Source: DASZHA01 sp049644325 (GTDB lineage: Bacteria > Chloroflexota > Dormibacteria > DASZGP01). From it: a stretch of 11,238 nucleotides of DNA. Position 1 is the first letter of the stretch, and every line of letters begins with the position of its first letter. Both the position numbers and the translations under genes were made by a program. Positions 1 to 7,291 of this stretch are shown here, in pieces. The notes under the pieces are model-generated. The model searched no databases. It saw only the letters and a list, made by a program, of their open reading frames with translations, and was not told the origin of the DNA. The stretch lies in the NCBI GenBank assembly GCA_049644325.1, contig JBARRR010000169.1:1-11238 (forward strand). The letters run 5' to 3'.

Positions 1-232
1 TAAAGAAGCCATTGGCCACCTCATTGAGGGTGCCGTCGCCCCCCACCGCGACCACCACGTCGGCGCCGTCCGTCAGCGCCCGTGCGGTTAACTCCGTGGC
101 TTCGGCGGGGGCGCGGGTCATGACCGCCTCGTGTTCGACGCCGAGTGACTTCAGCGTCGCCGACAGTCCCGGCCACTCCTTCCCGGTGCGCCCGTTGGCA
201 GAGGCGGGATTGACGACGAAGACGGTTTTCAC
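1..232 (-). CDS. Diacylglycerol kinase / YegS-LCB5-type lipid kinase, N-terminal part (cut by window edge)
   Basis: Members of this family phosphorylate diacylglycerol or related lipids with ATP at the inner membrane face; bacterial DgkB-type enzymes recycle diacylglycerol for phospholipid synthesis. The first 77 residues are visible. They show the N-terminal strand with VNPASANG (residues 7-14) and the diagnostic nucleotide-binding motif GGDGTLNEVANG (residues 64-75), which together define the diacylglycerol kinase catalytic domain. The GTG start at 230-232 overlaps the ribF stop as GTGA, so it is the last visible gene of the operon and is probably translationally coupled to ribF. There is no clear ribosome binding site. 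The C-terminal part lies beyond position 1, so substrate and exact subfamily (DgkB, YegS or another lipid kinase) cannot be decided. The family call is secure; the link to flavin synthesis is only positional. Confidence 0.88.
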   Translation of the reverse strand, partial: MKTVFVVNPASANGRTGKEWPGLSATLKSLGVEHEAVMTRAPAEATELTARALTDGADVVVAVGGDGTLNEVANGFF

Positions 233-1146
233 CGGCTCAGTATGGCCCGCGCCCGGGCGACGTCCTTGGTGATCTGTTGCACCAGGGCTTCCGGGGATTC
301 GAACTTCTTCTCGTCGCGGATCCGCTGCACGAAACGCGCGCGGACCGTCTGCTGGTAGATGTCCCTGTCGAAGTCGAAAATGAAGGCCTCCACGGTCAAC
401 GTCGTCCCCCCGAAGGTCGGACGGTAGCCGATGTTCATGGCGCCCGGGTAGGCCTGGCCGTCGATGTCGACCCAGATGGCGTAGACGCCGTGCTTGGGCA
501 CCAGCTTGTTCGGCGTGATGGCGAAATTGGCCGTCGGGTAGCCGATGCGACTGCCGGTCCCGGTGCCGTGCTCAACGAACGATTTGATGGAGTAGTGGCG
601 GCCCAGGAGCCGGGCGGCGTGGGCAACCTGGCCGTCGAGGAGAAGCTCGCGGAGGCGGGAGCTGCTGATGATCTTGCCCTCGGTGGAGTGCGGCGTGATC
701 ACCTCGACCTCGAACCCGTGGGTGTCGCCGTAGTGCTCAAGGAAAGCGCGATCGCCGCGCCGCTGGTGGCCGAGGGCGAAGTCATAGCCGATGACCAGGC
801 CCCGGAGCGGGACCTTGCGGGTCACCTTCTCCATGAACTGAGTCGCCGTGAGCTGGGACAGCCTGCGCGTGAACGGCATGACCACCAGGTTGTCGACGCC
901 AAGGTCGGCCATCGCCTCGGCCTGTTCGTCGACGGTGGTCAGGCTCAGGGGGCAGGTGTCGGGCGCCAGCACACAGCGTGGGTGCGGGTCGAACGTCATC
1001 ACGGTGGAGGGCACGCCGTCGCGCCGGGCCGCGTCAACCAACCGCTTGATCACCTTCTGGTGGCCCCGGTGGACGCCGTCGAAGCTGCCGATTGTGAGCC
1101 AGCCCGGGGGGAGCGACTTCTTGGGGAGATCGAAGTGAACGTTCAC
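229..1146 (-). CDS. ribF: Bifunctional riboflavin kinase / FAD synthetase
   Basis: Makes FMN from riboflavin and then FAD from FMN, using ATP in the cytoplasm. The 305-residue length is typical. The N-terminal adenylyltransferase domain has the nucleotide-binding signature TIGSFDGVHRGH (residues 18-29), DFALGHQRRGD (122-132) and the ISSSRLRELLLDG segment (160-172). The C-terminal flavokinase domain has the GYPTAN motif (202-207), GVYAIW (220-225), NIGYRPTF (238-245) and the conserved F-x-x-RIRDEKKF region (272-282). The GTG start at 1144-1146 overlaps the truB stop as GTGA, and a GGAG lies about 5 bases upstream inside truB. Its own stop overlaps the lipid kinase start in the same way. The truB-ribF pair is one of the commonest gene orders in bacteria. 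No FMN riboswitch is possible here because there is no leader. Confidence 0.97.
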   Translation of the reverse strand: MNVHFDLPKKSLPPGWLTIGSFDGVHRGHQKVIKRLVDAARRDGVPSTVMTFDPHPRCVLAPDTCPLSLTTVDEQAEAMADLGVDNLVVMPFTRRLSQLTATQFMEKVTRKVPLRGLVIGYDFALGHQRRGDRAFLEHYGDTHGFEVEVITPHSTEGKIISSSRLRELLLDGQVAHAARLLGRHYSIKSFVEHGTGTGSRIGYPTANFAITPNKLVPKHGVYAIWVDIDGQAYPGAMNIGYRPTFGGTTLTVEAFIFDFDRDIYQQTVRARFVQRIRDEKKFESPEALVQQITKDVARARAILSR

Positions 1147-2039
1147 GCCAGCTCCACCAGCCGCCGGGGTCGGAAGCGACGGCCCGAAACGTGACCCAGG
1201 GCCAGGACCCGGCCGGCGGCATCCACGGCGTAGGCGTCCCCCGCCTCGGCCTCGGGCGCCGGCACCGCGCGTCCGTGGCGCAGGTCCTCCTCGCCGGCCT
1301 TGTCGACGTCAACCGCGGTCCTCCCCGCCAGGGCCACGCTGGGCGGGGACAGCGCCGTCGCGATCTCTCGACCTCGAGCTTCGGCGTCCTCCAACGAGAT
1401 CGCGTCCTCCAAACGCATCGGCCCCACGCTGGTGCGCACCAGCGACCCGAGGTATGCTGCCGTTCCCACTGCCTCACCCAGATCGCGGGCCAGGGAGCGG
1501 ACGTAGAACCCAGGGCCACAGCTCACGTCGACCACGGCCACGGGCCCGACATCTCCGGCAGCGGCCGGCCGCCACGACGCCAGCGTCACCGAGTCCACCA
1601 CCACTGGCCGCGGGGGCAGCGCCACCGCTTGCCCGGTCCGGGCGCGACTGTAGCTCCTCTCCCCCGCCACCTTGATCGCCGAGAAATCGGGTGGGCGCTG
1701 CTGGATGCTGCCGGCGAAGCCCGTCAGCGTGGCCCGCACGGCGTCGGCGTCGAGCCCCTCCGGGACCTCGGCCGGCGTCAGCTCGCCCTCGTCGTCATCG
1801 GTGGTCGAGGACGCGCCGAATCGGATCGTCGCCAGGTAGCTCTTGCCCTGCCGCGACAGGAGGTCGGCGAGAACGGTGGCCCTCCCGAAAAAGATGGGCA
1901 GAACGCCCGAGGCCAGCGGGTCAAGCGTGCCGCCATGACCGACACGCTTCACCCCCGAGCTCCGCCGGAGCCTTCCCACCACTGCCGCGGAGGTCGGGCC
2001 CTTCGGCTTGTCGAGGTTCAGCACCCCGACCACGGCCAT
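1143..2039 (-). CDS. truB: tRNA pseudouridine-55 synthase TruB
   Basis: Converts U55 in the T-loop of elongator tRNAs to pseudouridine. It also has a tRNA-folding role in the family. The protein has 298 residues, a normal length. The N-terminal NLDKPKGPTS (8-17) and the catalytic motif GHGGTLDPLASGVLPI (34-49), with the nucleophilic aspartate at residue 40, are clear. The region after about residue 245, ending in RRFRPRRLVELA, fits the small C-terminal PUA-like domain. The ATG start lies 8 bases after the nrnA stop with only a poor ribosome binding site, so translation may depend on coupling to nrnA. The gene sits between nrnA and ribF as in many Gram-positive and related genomes. Family assignment is firm. 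Confidence 0.97.
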   Translation of the reverse strand: MAVVGVLNLDKPKGPTSAAVVGRLRRSSGVKRVGHGGTLDPLASGVLPIFFGRATVLADLLSRQGKSYLATIRFGASSTTDDDEGELTPAEVPEGLDADAVRATLTGFAGSIQQRPPDFSAIKVAGERSYSRARTGQAVALPPRPVVVDSVTLASWRPAAAGDVGPVAVVDVSCGPGFYVRSLARDLGEAVGTAAYLGSLVRTSVGPMRLEDAISLEDAEARGREIATALSPPSVALAGRTAVDVDKAGEEDLRHGRAVPAPEAEAGDAYAVDAAGRVLALGHVSGRRFRPRRLVELA

Positions 2040-2047
2040 CGCCGGGG

Positions 2048-3010
2048 CTAGTCCAGGGACTCGCGGGCTTTGGCCAGCACCGCTTCGGTTGCCTCGGCCA
2101 GCGGCAGTTCGATCTCCGCGCCGGCGGCCCGCTCGTGGCCGCCGCCCCCGAAGGCTGCCGCCAGCTCGTTGGCGCTGGCGTTGCCCCGGCTGCGCACCGA
2201 GATCTTGGTGAGGTTGGGGCCGGTTTCCTTGAAGAGGATGGCCAGCTCCAGCCCGTCAACGCTCTGGAGCATGTCGATCAGGCCCTCGGTCTCGTCCATA
2301 CGGGCGCCCGCCTTGTCGAGCAGTTCCTGCGATACCTGGGCGTGGACCAGGCGGTCGTCGCAGTCGAACCCCATCGTGCCCAGCACCAGCGCGGTCAGCT
2401 TCATGGTCGAGAGCTTGTGCGACTTGTACACCCGCTCGGCGATGCCGGCGGCGTCGGCGCCACAGTGCACCAGCCGGGCGGCGATCTCCAGCGCTCGCTC
2501 AGTGGTGTTCTCGTGGCGGAAGCCGCCGGTGTCGGTCAGGACGCCTACGTAGAGGTTGTTGGCGACCTGGGGCGAGATCTCCTTGCCCCAGTCGTTGAGC
2601 AGGTCGAAGGTGACCTCGGCGGTCGAGGATGCCCCGGGGGTGACCAGGTTGATATCGCCAAAGCGGGTGTTGCTGACGTGGTGGTCGATGTTGACCAGGG
2701 GGGTTCCCTCGGGCACGCTGTGGAGGACGTCGCCCAGGCGCTCCAGGTTGCTGGCGTCCATGCTGACCACCAGGTCATACGGTCGGCCGTCCTCCTCGGC
2801 GTTGATCAGCTCTGCCCCGGGAAGGAAGGTGTACATGCTGGGCATGGTGCCCAGCACACGGGTCGCCACCGTCTTGCCGAGCTCCCGGAGGACCTCGGTC
2901 ATAGCCAGCGCCGACCCCAGGGTGTCGCCGTCGGGGTCCTTGTGGGCCAGCACCAGCACCCGGTCGCTGCGGTCAACGAGCCTGCGGATCTCGCCTGCCT
3001 CAGCCGCCAT
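2048..3010 (-). CDS. nrnA: DHH/DHHA1 phosphoesterase, nanoRNase / pAp phosphatase type
   Basis: NrnA-type enzymes degrade 2-5 nucleotide RNA ends and often also dephosphorylate pAp; some members act on cyclic dinucleotide products such as pGpG or pApA. The metal ligands are all visible: HKDPDGD (residues 23-29), MDASN with Asp85, the name-giving DHH at 109-111, and LTDTGGF with Asp160. SSTAE (128-132) matches the usual serine-rich segment. The DHHA1 domain ends in the glycine-rich GGGGHERAAG (288-297), which binds the substrate phosphate. The 320-residue length is standard. The ATG start overlaps the end of rbfA by 11 bases and has a good GAGGAG ribosome binding site about 4 bases upstream. 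The rbfA-nrnA-truB order is the usual setting of this family. Whether this copy prefers RNA, pAp or cyclic dinucleotide products cannot be read from the sequence. Confidence 0.93.
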   Translation of the reverse strand: MAAEAGEIRRLVDRSDRVLVLAHKDPDGDTLGSALAMTEVLRELGKTVATRVLGTMPSMYTFLPGAELINAEEDGRPYDLVVSMDASNLERLGDVLHSVPEGTPLVNIDHHVSNTRFGDINLVTPGASSTAEVTFDLLNDWGKEISPQVANNLYVGVLTDTGGFRHENTTERALEIAARLVHCGADAAGIAERVYKSHKLSTMKLTALVLGTMGFDCDDRLVHAQVSQELLDKAGARMDETEGLIDMLQSVDGLELAILFKETGPNLTKISVRSRGNASANELAAAFGGGGHERAAGAEIELPLAEATEAVLAKARESLD

Positions 3011-3362
3011 GCGGCTCCTCGGCGTGGATCTGCTCGATCACCTCTTCGATGTGGACGGCGTACTCGGTGTTGCGGTCGTCGATGAAGCGGATCTCGGGTA
3101 TGCGTCGCAGGTTGCGCAGGCCCGCGGCGAGCTCGTGTCGGATGAAGCCGCGGGCGTGGTCCAGCACCTCCATCAGCTCGGCGCGGTCCTGGTCGCCTCC
3201 CAGGGTGCTGACCCGCACCCGGGCCACGCGTAGGTCCGGGGTCAGGTCGACGCCGAGGACGCTGATCAGCCCGACCCTGGGATCGCGAAGGCGGCGGGCC
3301 AGGATGTCGCTGATCTCAGCCTGCAGCTGGGCCGAGACCTTGTCGACGCGATGTGTCGGCAT
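3000..3362 (-). CDS. rbfA: 30S ribosome-binding factor A
   Basis: A small assembly factor that binds the immature 30S subunit and helps the 5' end of 16S rRNA mature; in other bacteria it matters most in the cold. The 120-residue protein is of standard size. It starts with the typical RVDKVSAQLQAEISDIL helix (5-21) and continues with the KH-type core, including DLRVARVRVSTLG (43-55) and the conserved ARGFIRHELAAGLRNLRRIPEI stretch around residues 70-91. The ATG start is 27 bases after the infB stop with a weak GGATG-like ribosome binding site. The last 11 bases overlap the nrnA start. The position directly after infB is the classic one. Confidence 0.96.
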   Translation of the reverse strand: MPTHRVDKVSAQLQAEISDILARRLRDPRVGLISVLGVDLTPDLRVARVRVSTLGGDQDRAELMEVLDHARGFIRHELAAGLRNLRRIPEIRFIDDRNTEYAVHIEEVIEQIHAEEPHGG

Positions 3363-3389
3363 TTCACATCCAGCGGGCCCAGGCAGACC

Positions 3390-5390
3390 CTACGGGTTCT
3401 CCTGCTGGAGCACGAACGACTCGATGATGTCGCCCTCCTCGAATTCCTGGAAGTTCTCCAGGTGGATGCCGCACTCGAGGCCCTCGATGACCTCGCGCAC
3501 GTCCTCCTTGAAGCGCCGGAGCGACGTTATCTTGGTCTCGATGACGATGTCGCGGCCGCGGTGCACCTTGGCCACCGACCCCCGCGATACCTTGCCCTCG
3601 GTGACCAGCGACCCGGCGATGAGCCCGATCTTGGGGACCTTGATGGGCAGCTTGATTTCGGCCTTGCCCTCGAAGACCTCCTTGAAGGTCGGCTCGTACA
3701 TGCCCTTGACCGCCTTCTCGATGTCGTCGGTCAGGTTGTAGACGACGTCGTAGTTGCGGATCTCGATCTTCTGCTTCTCGGCCGCCTCGAGCGCCCGGTC
3801 GTCGCTCTTGACACTGAAGGCGATGACGATGGCCTCAGAGGCCGCCGCCAGGTTGACGTCGGACTCGCTGACATTGCCAACGCCCTCGTAGATGAGCTGG
3901 ATCCGCACCTTCTCGTCCTGGATCCTGGTGATCTGCCCCTTGAGGGCCTCCAGGGCGCCGTGGCTGTCCGCCTTGACCACCAGGTTGAGGTCCTTGACGT
4001 CGCCCTGCTGCAGCTGGGCGTAGAGGTCCTCGAGCCGCTGCTTGGGCGCCGCTGCCACCTGGGCCTTGCGGCGTGTCTCCCGGCGCTGTTCGGCGATGGT
4101 GCGGGCGGTGCGCTCGGAGTCGACAACCTCGAGCAGGTCGCCGGCGTTGGGGACGTCGGGTAGGCCGGTGACGACCGCGGGCTGGCCCGGCCCGGCCGAC
4201 TCCAGCTTGTTGCCGTCCTCGTCGAGAAGGGCGCGGACCCGGCCGTTGATGTCGTCGATGACGAAGGTGTCGCCGATGTTGAGCGTTCCCGCCTGGACCA
4301 GAACGGTGGCCACGGGGCCACGGCCGCGCTCCAGGTGGGCGTCGATGATCGTGCCCGCCGCCGGCTTGTCGGGGTTGGCCTTGAGGTCGGCGATCTCGAT
4401 CACCAGCAGGATCATCTCCAGCAGGTCGTCGAGGCCGCGCTTCTCCTTGGCCGACACCGCCACCAGGGGAATGTCGCCTCCATATTCTTCGACCTGGACG
4501 GCGTTCTCGGCCAGCTCCTGCCTGACCCTGTCAGGGTTGGCGTTTTCCTTGTCGATCTTGTTGAGCGCCACGATCAGGGGCACGCCCGCGGCCTTGATGT
4601 GCTGGATCGCCTCCTTGGTCTGGGGCATGACGCCGTCGTCGGCGGCGACCACCAACACAGCGACGTCGGTGATCGAGGCGCCCCGGGCGCGCATGGCGGT
4701 GAAGGCCTCATGGCCCGGGGTGTCGATGAACGTGATCTTCTTGCCGTTCTTCTCGACCTGGTACGCGCCGACGCGTTGGGTGATGCCGCCCGCCTCCCCG
4801 GCTGCCACCTTGGTCTCACGGATGGCGTCGAGGATCGAGGTCTTGCCGTGGTCGACATGCCCCATGACAGTCACCACCGGCGGCCTTGGCTTGAGCGCCG
4901 CGGGGTCGTCCTGCTCGGTGCTGAAGAGCTCGGACTTGACCTGGGCTGTCTCGCCTTCGGCCGCCGTCTCCGCGCCGCCGGCCGGGCCGGCGGCAGCCGG
5001 AGTCGCGGCCACGCCGAAGTTGTCGGCGACGATCGCCGCCGTCTCGTAGTCGAGCTGCTGGTTGACGCTGGTGGCGATCCCGTTCTTCAGAAGGTCCTTG
5101 ATAATGTCGACGGCGCTCACCTTCAGCTCCTCGGCAAGCTCTCGCACGGTGATGGTCGCCGGCAGCTGGACCTCGGCTGGTCGCCCCGCCACGATGCGGC
5201 CGGCGCCGCCCTTCTCGAAGTTCTTGCGAACGAGGTCTTCGATCTCGCCCGGGAGCTGGGCACCGGTGTGCGTGTACGGCTGGTTCTGCTCACGCAGCCA
5301 GCTGAGTACCTGGCGGGGATCCTGGTTGAGCTCCCGCGCCAGCTGTCCTACCCGGATGCCACGCGCCGGGCCACGCTTAGTTCGAGCGAT
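3390..5390 (-). CDS. infB: Translation initiation factor IF-2 (probable non-canonical start)
   Basis: GTPase that brings initiator fMet-tRNA to the 30S subunit and promotes subunit joining. From the proposed ATC start it has 666 residues. It carries two IF2_N-type helical domains: the first around GIRVGQLARELNQDPRQVLSWL (residues 11-32), the second around TITVRELAEELKVS (79-92). A short alanine- and glutamate-rich linker follows. The GTPase domain has G1 GHVDHGKT (177-184), G2 GGIT (201-204), G3 DTPGH (223-227), G4 NKID (277-280) and G5 SAK (313-315). Domains II to IV follow and include the fMet-tRNA-binding C-terminus. The first in-frame ATG, GTG or TTG is a GTG at 5190-5192, which would lose the whole first IF2_N domain. 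Upstream of it the frame is open to a stop at 5421-5423. A GGAGG with 6-base spacing points to ATC at 5388-5390. A CTG at 5406-5408 overlapping the ylxR stop is a second candidate. The GTG could also give a short internal isoform, as known for E. coli IF2. Identity is certain, the exact start is not. Confidence 0.93.
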   Translation of the reverse strand: MARTKRGPARGIRVGQLARELNQDPRQVLSWLREQNQPYTHTGAQLPGEIEDLVRKNFEKGGAGRIVAGRPAEVQLPATITVRELAEELKVSAVDIIKDLLKNGIATSVNQQLDYETAAIVADNFGVAATPAAAGPAGGAETAAEGETAQVKSELFSTEQDDPAALKPRPPVVTVMGHVDHGKTSILDAIRETKVAAGEAGGITQRVGAYQVEKNGKKITFIDTPGHEAFTAMRARGASITDVAVLVVAADDGVMPQTKEAIQHIKAAGVPLIVALNKIDKENANPDRVRQELAENAVQVEEYGGDIPLVAVSAKEKRGLDDLLEMILLVIEIADLKANPDKPAAGTIIDAHLERGRGPVATVLVQAGTLNIGDTFVIDDINGRVRALLDEDGNKLESAGPGQPAVVTGLPDVPNAGDLLEVVDSERTARTIAEQRRETRRKAQVAAAPKQRLEDLYAQLQQGDVKDLNLVVKADSHGALEALKGQITRIQDEKVRIQLIYEGVGNVSESDVNLAAASEAIVIAFSVKSDDRALEAAEKQKIEIRNYDVVYNLTDDIEKAVKGMYEPTFKEVFEGKAEIKLPIKVPKIGLIAGSLVTEGKVSRGSVAKVHRGRDIVIETKITSLRRFKEDVREVIEGLECGIHLENFQEFEEGDIIESFVLQQENP

Positions 5391-5396
5391 GAGAAA

Positions 5397-5402
5397 CCTC
5401 CA
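5397..5402 (-). promoter_or_regulatory. Strong ribosome binding site of infB
   Basis: The minus strand reads TGGAGG between the ylxR stop and the infB coding region. It is 6 bases from the ATC at 5388-5390, which is ideal spacing, and no ATG, GTG or TTG lies near it in any useful frame. It is as good a Shine-Dalgarno match as any seen in the window. This site is the main reason for choosing ATC as the infB start. Confidence 0.65.
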
Positions 5403-5404
5403 AG

Positions 5405-5689
5405 TCAGGGGCCCGCAGTCTCAATCGCGGGCCGGGAAGATACAAGATTCTGCCACGCGGCGCTGTCCAGCCTGACCGACAGCGCCCTTTCCAGGGCCCG
5501 GCGTCGCTCCGCCAGGGTCCAGCAGTCCTCGGTGCGGCAGATGTAGGCGCCGCGGCCGTTGAGCTTACCGGTGCTGTCGACTCGCACCTCCCCGTCGGCG
5601 GTCCGGACCAGCCGGACGAGCTCGCGCTTGGGCCTTGAGGTGCGACAGGCCACACACGTGCGCGTGGGCAGATGACCTTTGTTTGTCAC
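5405..5689 (-). CDS. ylxR: YlxR-family RNA/nucleoid-associated protein (DUF448)
   Basis: YlxR proteins are small basic proteins encoded between nusA and infB. Published work describes nucleoid-associated regulation in Bacillus and RNase P interaction in other species, so the function in a new lineage is open. The family hallmarks are present: RTCVACR (residues 10-16) and GRGAYICRTEDC (45-56), with four cysteines (12, 15, 51, 56), followed by a basic helical region. The 94 residues fit the family. The GTG start at 5687-5689 is the longest option, but it lies inside the sequence AGAGGTGA, which is itself a Shine-Dalgarno match. A CTG at 5669-5671 after AAAGG, giving a start just before PTRTC, is an alternative. 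The stop is 14 bases before the proposed ATC start of infB. Confidence 0.92.
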   Translation of the reverse strand: MTNKGHLPTRTCVACRTSRPKRELVRLVRTADGEVRVDSTGKLNGRGAYICRTEDCWTLAERRRALERALSVRLDSAAWQNLVSSRPAIETAGP

Positions 5690-5702
5690 CTCTATTGAAC
5701 TC

Positions 5703-5718
5703 AGCCCGAACTCGGGCT
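5703..5718. repeat. Short inverted repeat (hairpin) at the nusA stop codon
   Basis: The minus strand reads AGCCCG-AGTT-CGGGCT, a perfect 6-bp GC-rich stem with a 4-base loop. It begins within the nusA stop codon and fills half of the 27-base nusA-ylxR gap. No run of T follows on either strand, so it is not a typical Rho-independent terminator. It could protect or help process the mRNA, or act as a partial attenuator. Confidence 0.5.
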
Positions 5719-6775
5719 ATTCCGCCGCGGGGCGGCTTTGAACCGCCTCTGGGGCCTCCTCGGCATCCGCCACCGCCTCGGGGGCCTCGGGGGTGGCCTC
5801 CTCCTCGTCGCCCTCGACGCCCTTGATGTCGATCCGCCAACCCGTCAGGCGCGCCGCCAGCCGGGCGTTCTGGCCGTCCTTGCCGATCGCCAGCGACAGC
5901 TGGGCGGCGGGCACGATGACGGTGGCAGTGCGGCTGTCGACGTCGGTGCTCACGGAGGTGACCTTGGCCGGGCTGAGGGCGTTGGCGACCAGCCCGTTGG
6001 GGTCCTCGGACCACTCAAGGACATCAACGCGCTCGCCTCCGAGCTCGTCGACCACGGCGCGAATGCGGGCGCCCTTGGGCCCCACGCAGGCGCCCACCGC
6101 ATCGAGCCCTTCCTCGGTCGACTCCACTGCCAGCTTGGTCCGCAGGCCGGCCTCACGGGCCAGGGCCTTGACCTGGACCGCGCCCGACAGGATCTCCGGC
6201 ACCTCGAACTCCAGCAGCCGCTTGACCAGCGAGCGGTTGCTGCGCGACACCACCTGGCTCGGCCCCCGCCGTCCCATCCGGGGCTCCAAGAGCAGCACCT
6301 TGATGCGCTGGCCGGGGGCGTAGGTCTCGACTGGGATCTGCTCCTCGGGAGGCAGCAGGGCCTCCCCGCCGCCCTCGCCGTCGCGGTCGATCTTGACGAA
6401 GACCATGCTGCCGTCGACGCGGTCGACCACCGCCGAGGCCAGCTCGCCGCGGTGGCGGAGGGCGTCCTGGAGGACCTGCTCGCGCTCGGCGTCGCGAAGT
6501 TTGCCGAAGATGACCTTGCGCGCCGTCGTCGCCGCCGCCGCCTGGAACTCCTCGGCCGGGATCGGCTGGTACTCACCGTGCTGGTTGATCCCCGCACGCA
6601 ACTCGCCGGTGCTGACGTCGATGCGAACCTCGACCTCGCCCTCGGGCTCATGCCGCTGCCGGTAGGCTTCGGCCAGGGCCTCCTCGAGGACCTGGATCAG
6701 ACCCTCCTTGCTGAAGCCTTTCTCCTGCTGCAGCTGGTCCAGCGCGGCCAGCAGCTCGCCCATCACCAGGGTCAT
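5717..6775 (-). CDS. nusA: Transcription termination/antitermination factor NusA
   Basis: Binds RNA polymerase and nascent RNA, promotes pausing, and takes part in termination and in antitermination on rRNA operons. The 352-residue protein has the NusA N-terminal RNA polymerase-binding domain (about 1-108), an S1 domain (about 109-165, starting GELASAVVDRV), the connecting RSLVKRLLEFEVPEI segment (181-195), KH1 with GPKG (232-235) and KH2 with GKDGQNARLAARLTGWRIDI (298-317). A short acidic tail rich in Glu, Ala and Pro ends the protein. It lacks the two extra C-terminal acidic repeat domains of E. coli NusA, as in most non-proteobacteria. The ATG start overlaps the rimP stop as ATGA, with a clear GGAGG 8 bases upstream. 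It heads the nusA-ylxR-infB part of the cluster. Confidence 0.97.
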   Translation of the reverse strand: MTLVMGELLAALDQLQQEKGFSKEGLIQVLEEALAEAYRQRHEPEGEVEVRIDVSTGELRAGINQHGEYQPIPAEEFQAAAATTARKVIFGKLRDAEREQVLQDALRHRGELASAVVDRVDGSMVFVKIDRDGEGGGEALLPPEEQIPVETYAPGQRIKVLLLEPRMGRRGPSQVVSRSNRSLVKRLLEFEVPEILSGAVQVKALAREAGLRTKLAVESTEEGLDAVGACVGPKGARIRAVVDELGGERVDVLEWSEDPNGLVANALSPAKVTSVSTDVDSRTATVIVPAAQLSLAIGKDGQNARLAARLTGWRIDIKGVEGDEEEATPEAPEAVADAEEAPEAVQSRPAAE

Positions 6776-7287
6776 CGCGTCCGCCTCCGCCCCGGCCGCG
6801 CGCGAGGACGATCGTCGCCGCCGAAGTCCACCGCCAGGCGGGCCTCGATGAGGGCGTCGATGGGCACCGCGATGGCCCGGTCGCCGCGCGCCAGGACCGT
6901 GAGCTCGCGGTCGTCGACCTGCTGCAGCTGGCCCTCGACAACGCTCTCGGCGCCGCCCGCCTGATCTTCGGGCGCCGGTCGGTAACGCAGGTTGACGCGC
7001 GAGCCGGTGTAGCGGCGGTAGTCGTCCATGCCCCGCAGGCGTCGCTCGGCGCCCGGCGAGGAGACCTCCAGGTCGACGTCGGCGAGGTCTGGGGAAGCGT
7101 CAAGCATCGGACGCAGCGTACGCGAAACCCGGGAACAGCGCTCCAGGTCGACCCCCCCGGGGGCGTCGATAAAGACGCGCAGCAGACGCCGTCCCTCCCG
7201 CCCGGTGAGCGACATGTCCCACAGCTCACAGCCCATCGATGTCACCGCCGGCTCGACCAGGCTTTTGATCAGTTGTTCGGTGGCCAA
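6772..7287 (-). CDS. rimP: Ribosome maturation factor RimP
   Basis: Needed for maturation of the 30S subunit, acting early in assembly near the central pseudoknot and ribosomal proteins S12 and S5 in the model organisms. The 171 residues contain the N-terminal alpha/beta domain, with GCELWDMSL (19-27), VFIDAPGGVDLERCSRVSR (38-56) and the family signature LEVSSPG (73-79). The C-terminal SH3-like domain covers about 85-155 and ends in a basic tail (RARPGRRRTR). The chosen TTG start at 7285-7287 is 4 bases after the secF stop and has no convincing ribosome binding site. The next in-frame ATG is residue 18, which would remove conserved sequence, so the TTG is preferred. The rimP-nusA pair is almost universal, and the ATGA overlap supports coupling. 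Confidence 0.95.
   Translation of the reverse strand: MATEQLIKSLVEPAVTSMGCELWDMSLTGREGRRLLRVFIDAPGGVDLERCSRVSRTLRPMLDASPDLADVDLEVSSPGAERRLRGMDDYRRYTGSRVNLRYRPAPEDQAGGAESVVEGQLQQVDDRELTVLARGDRAIAVPIDALIEARLAVDFGGDDRPRARPGRRRTR
6784..6788 (-). promoter_or_regulatory. Ribosome binding site of nusA
   Basis: GGAGG on the minus strand, inside the end of rimP, 8 bases upstream of the nusA ATG. It confirms the ATG at 6773-6775 as the nusA start and shows that a full GGAGG core is used in this genome, which supports reading the same motif before infB. Confidence 0.7.
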
Positions 7288-7291
7288 GACG

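Noticed and set aside
277..1194. Plus-strand open frame of 305 codons opposite ribF
   Set aside because: Mirror of ribF codon bias, with no domain or conserved motif; ribF is certain.
1691..3085. Plus-strand open frame of 464 codons across truB and nrnA
   Set aside because: Crosses two well-supported genes on the other strand and encodes no recognisable protein.
3363..3389. infB-rbfA gap with a small ACCC-GTA-GGGT repeat nearby
   Set aside because: A 4-bp stem with no T-run is too small to call a terminator or regulator.
3351..4163. Plus-strand frames opposite infB, also 4335-5546
   Set aside because: Leu/Asp/Val-rich low-complexity translations typical of the antisense strand of a GC-rich gene; IF2 motifs lie on the minus strand.
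5377..5655. Overlapping minus-strand frame of 92 codons across ylxR and the infB start
   Set aside because: Out of frame with both genes, no domain, and explained by the GC-rich composition; it does not supply an alternative infB start.
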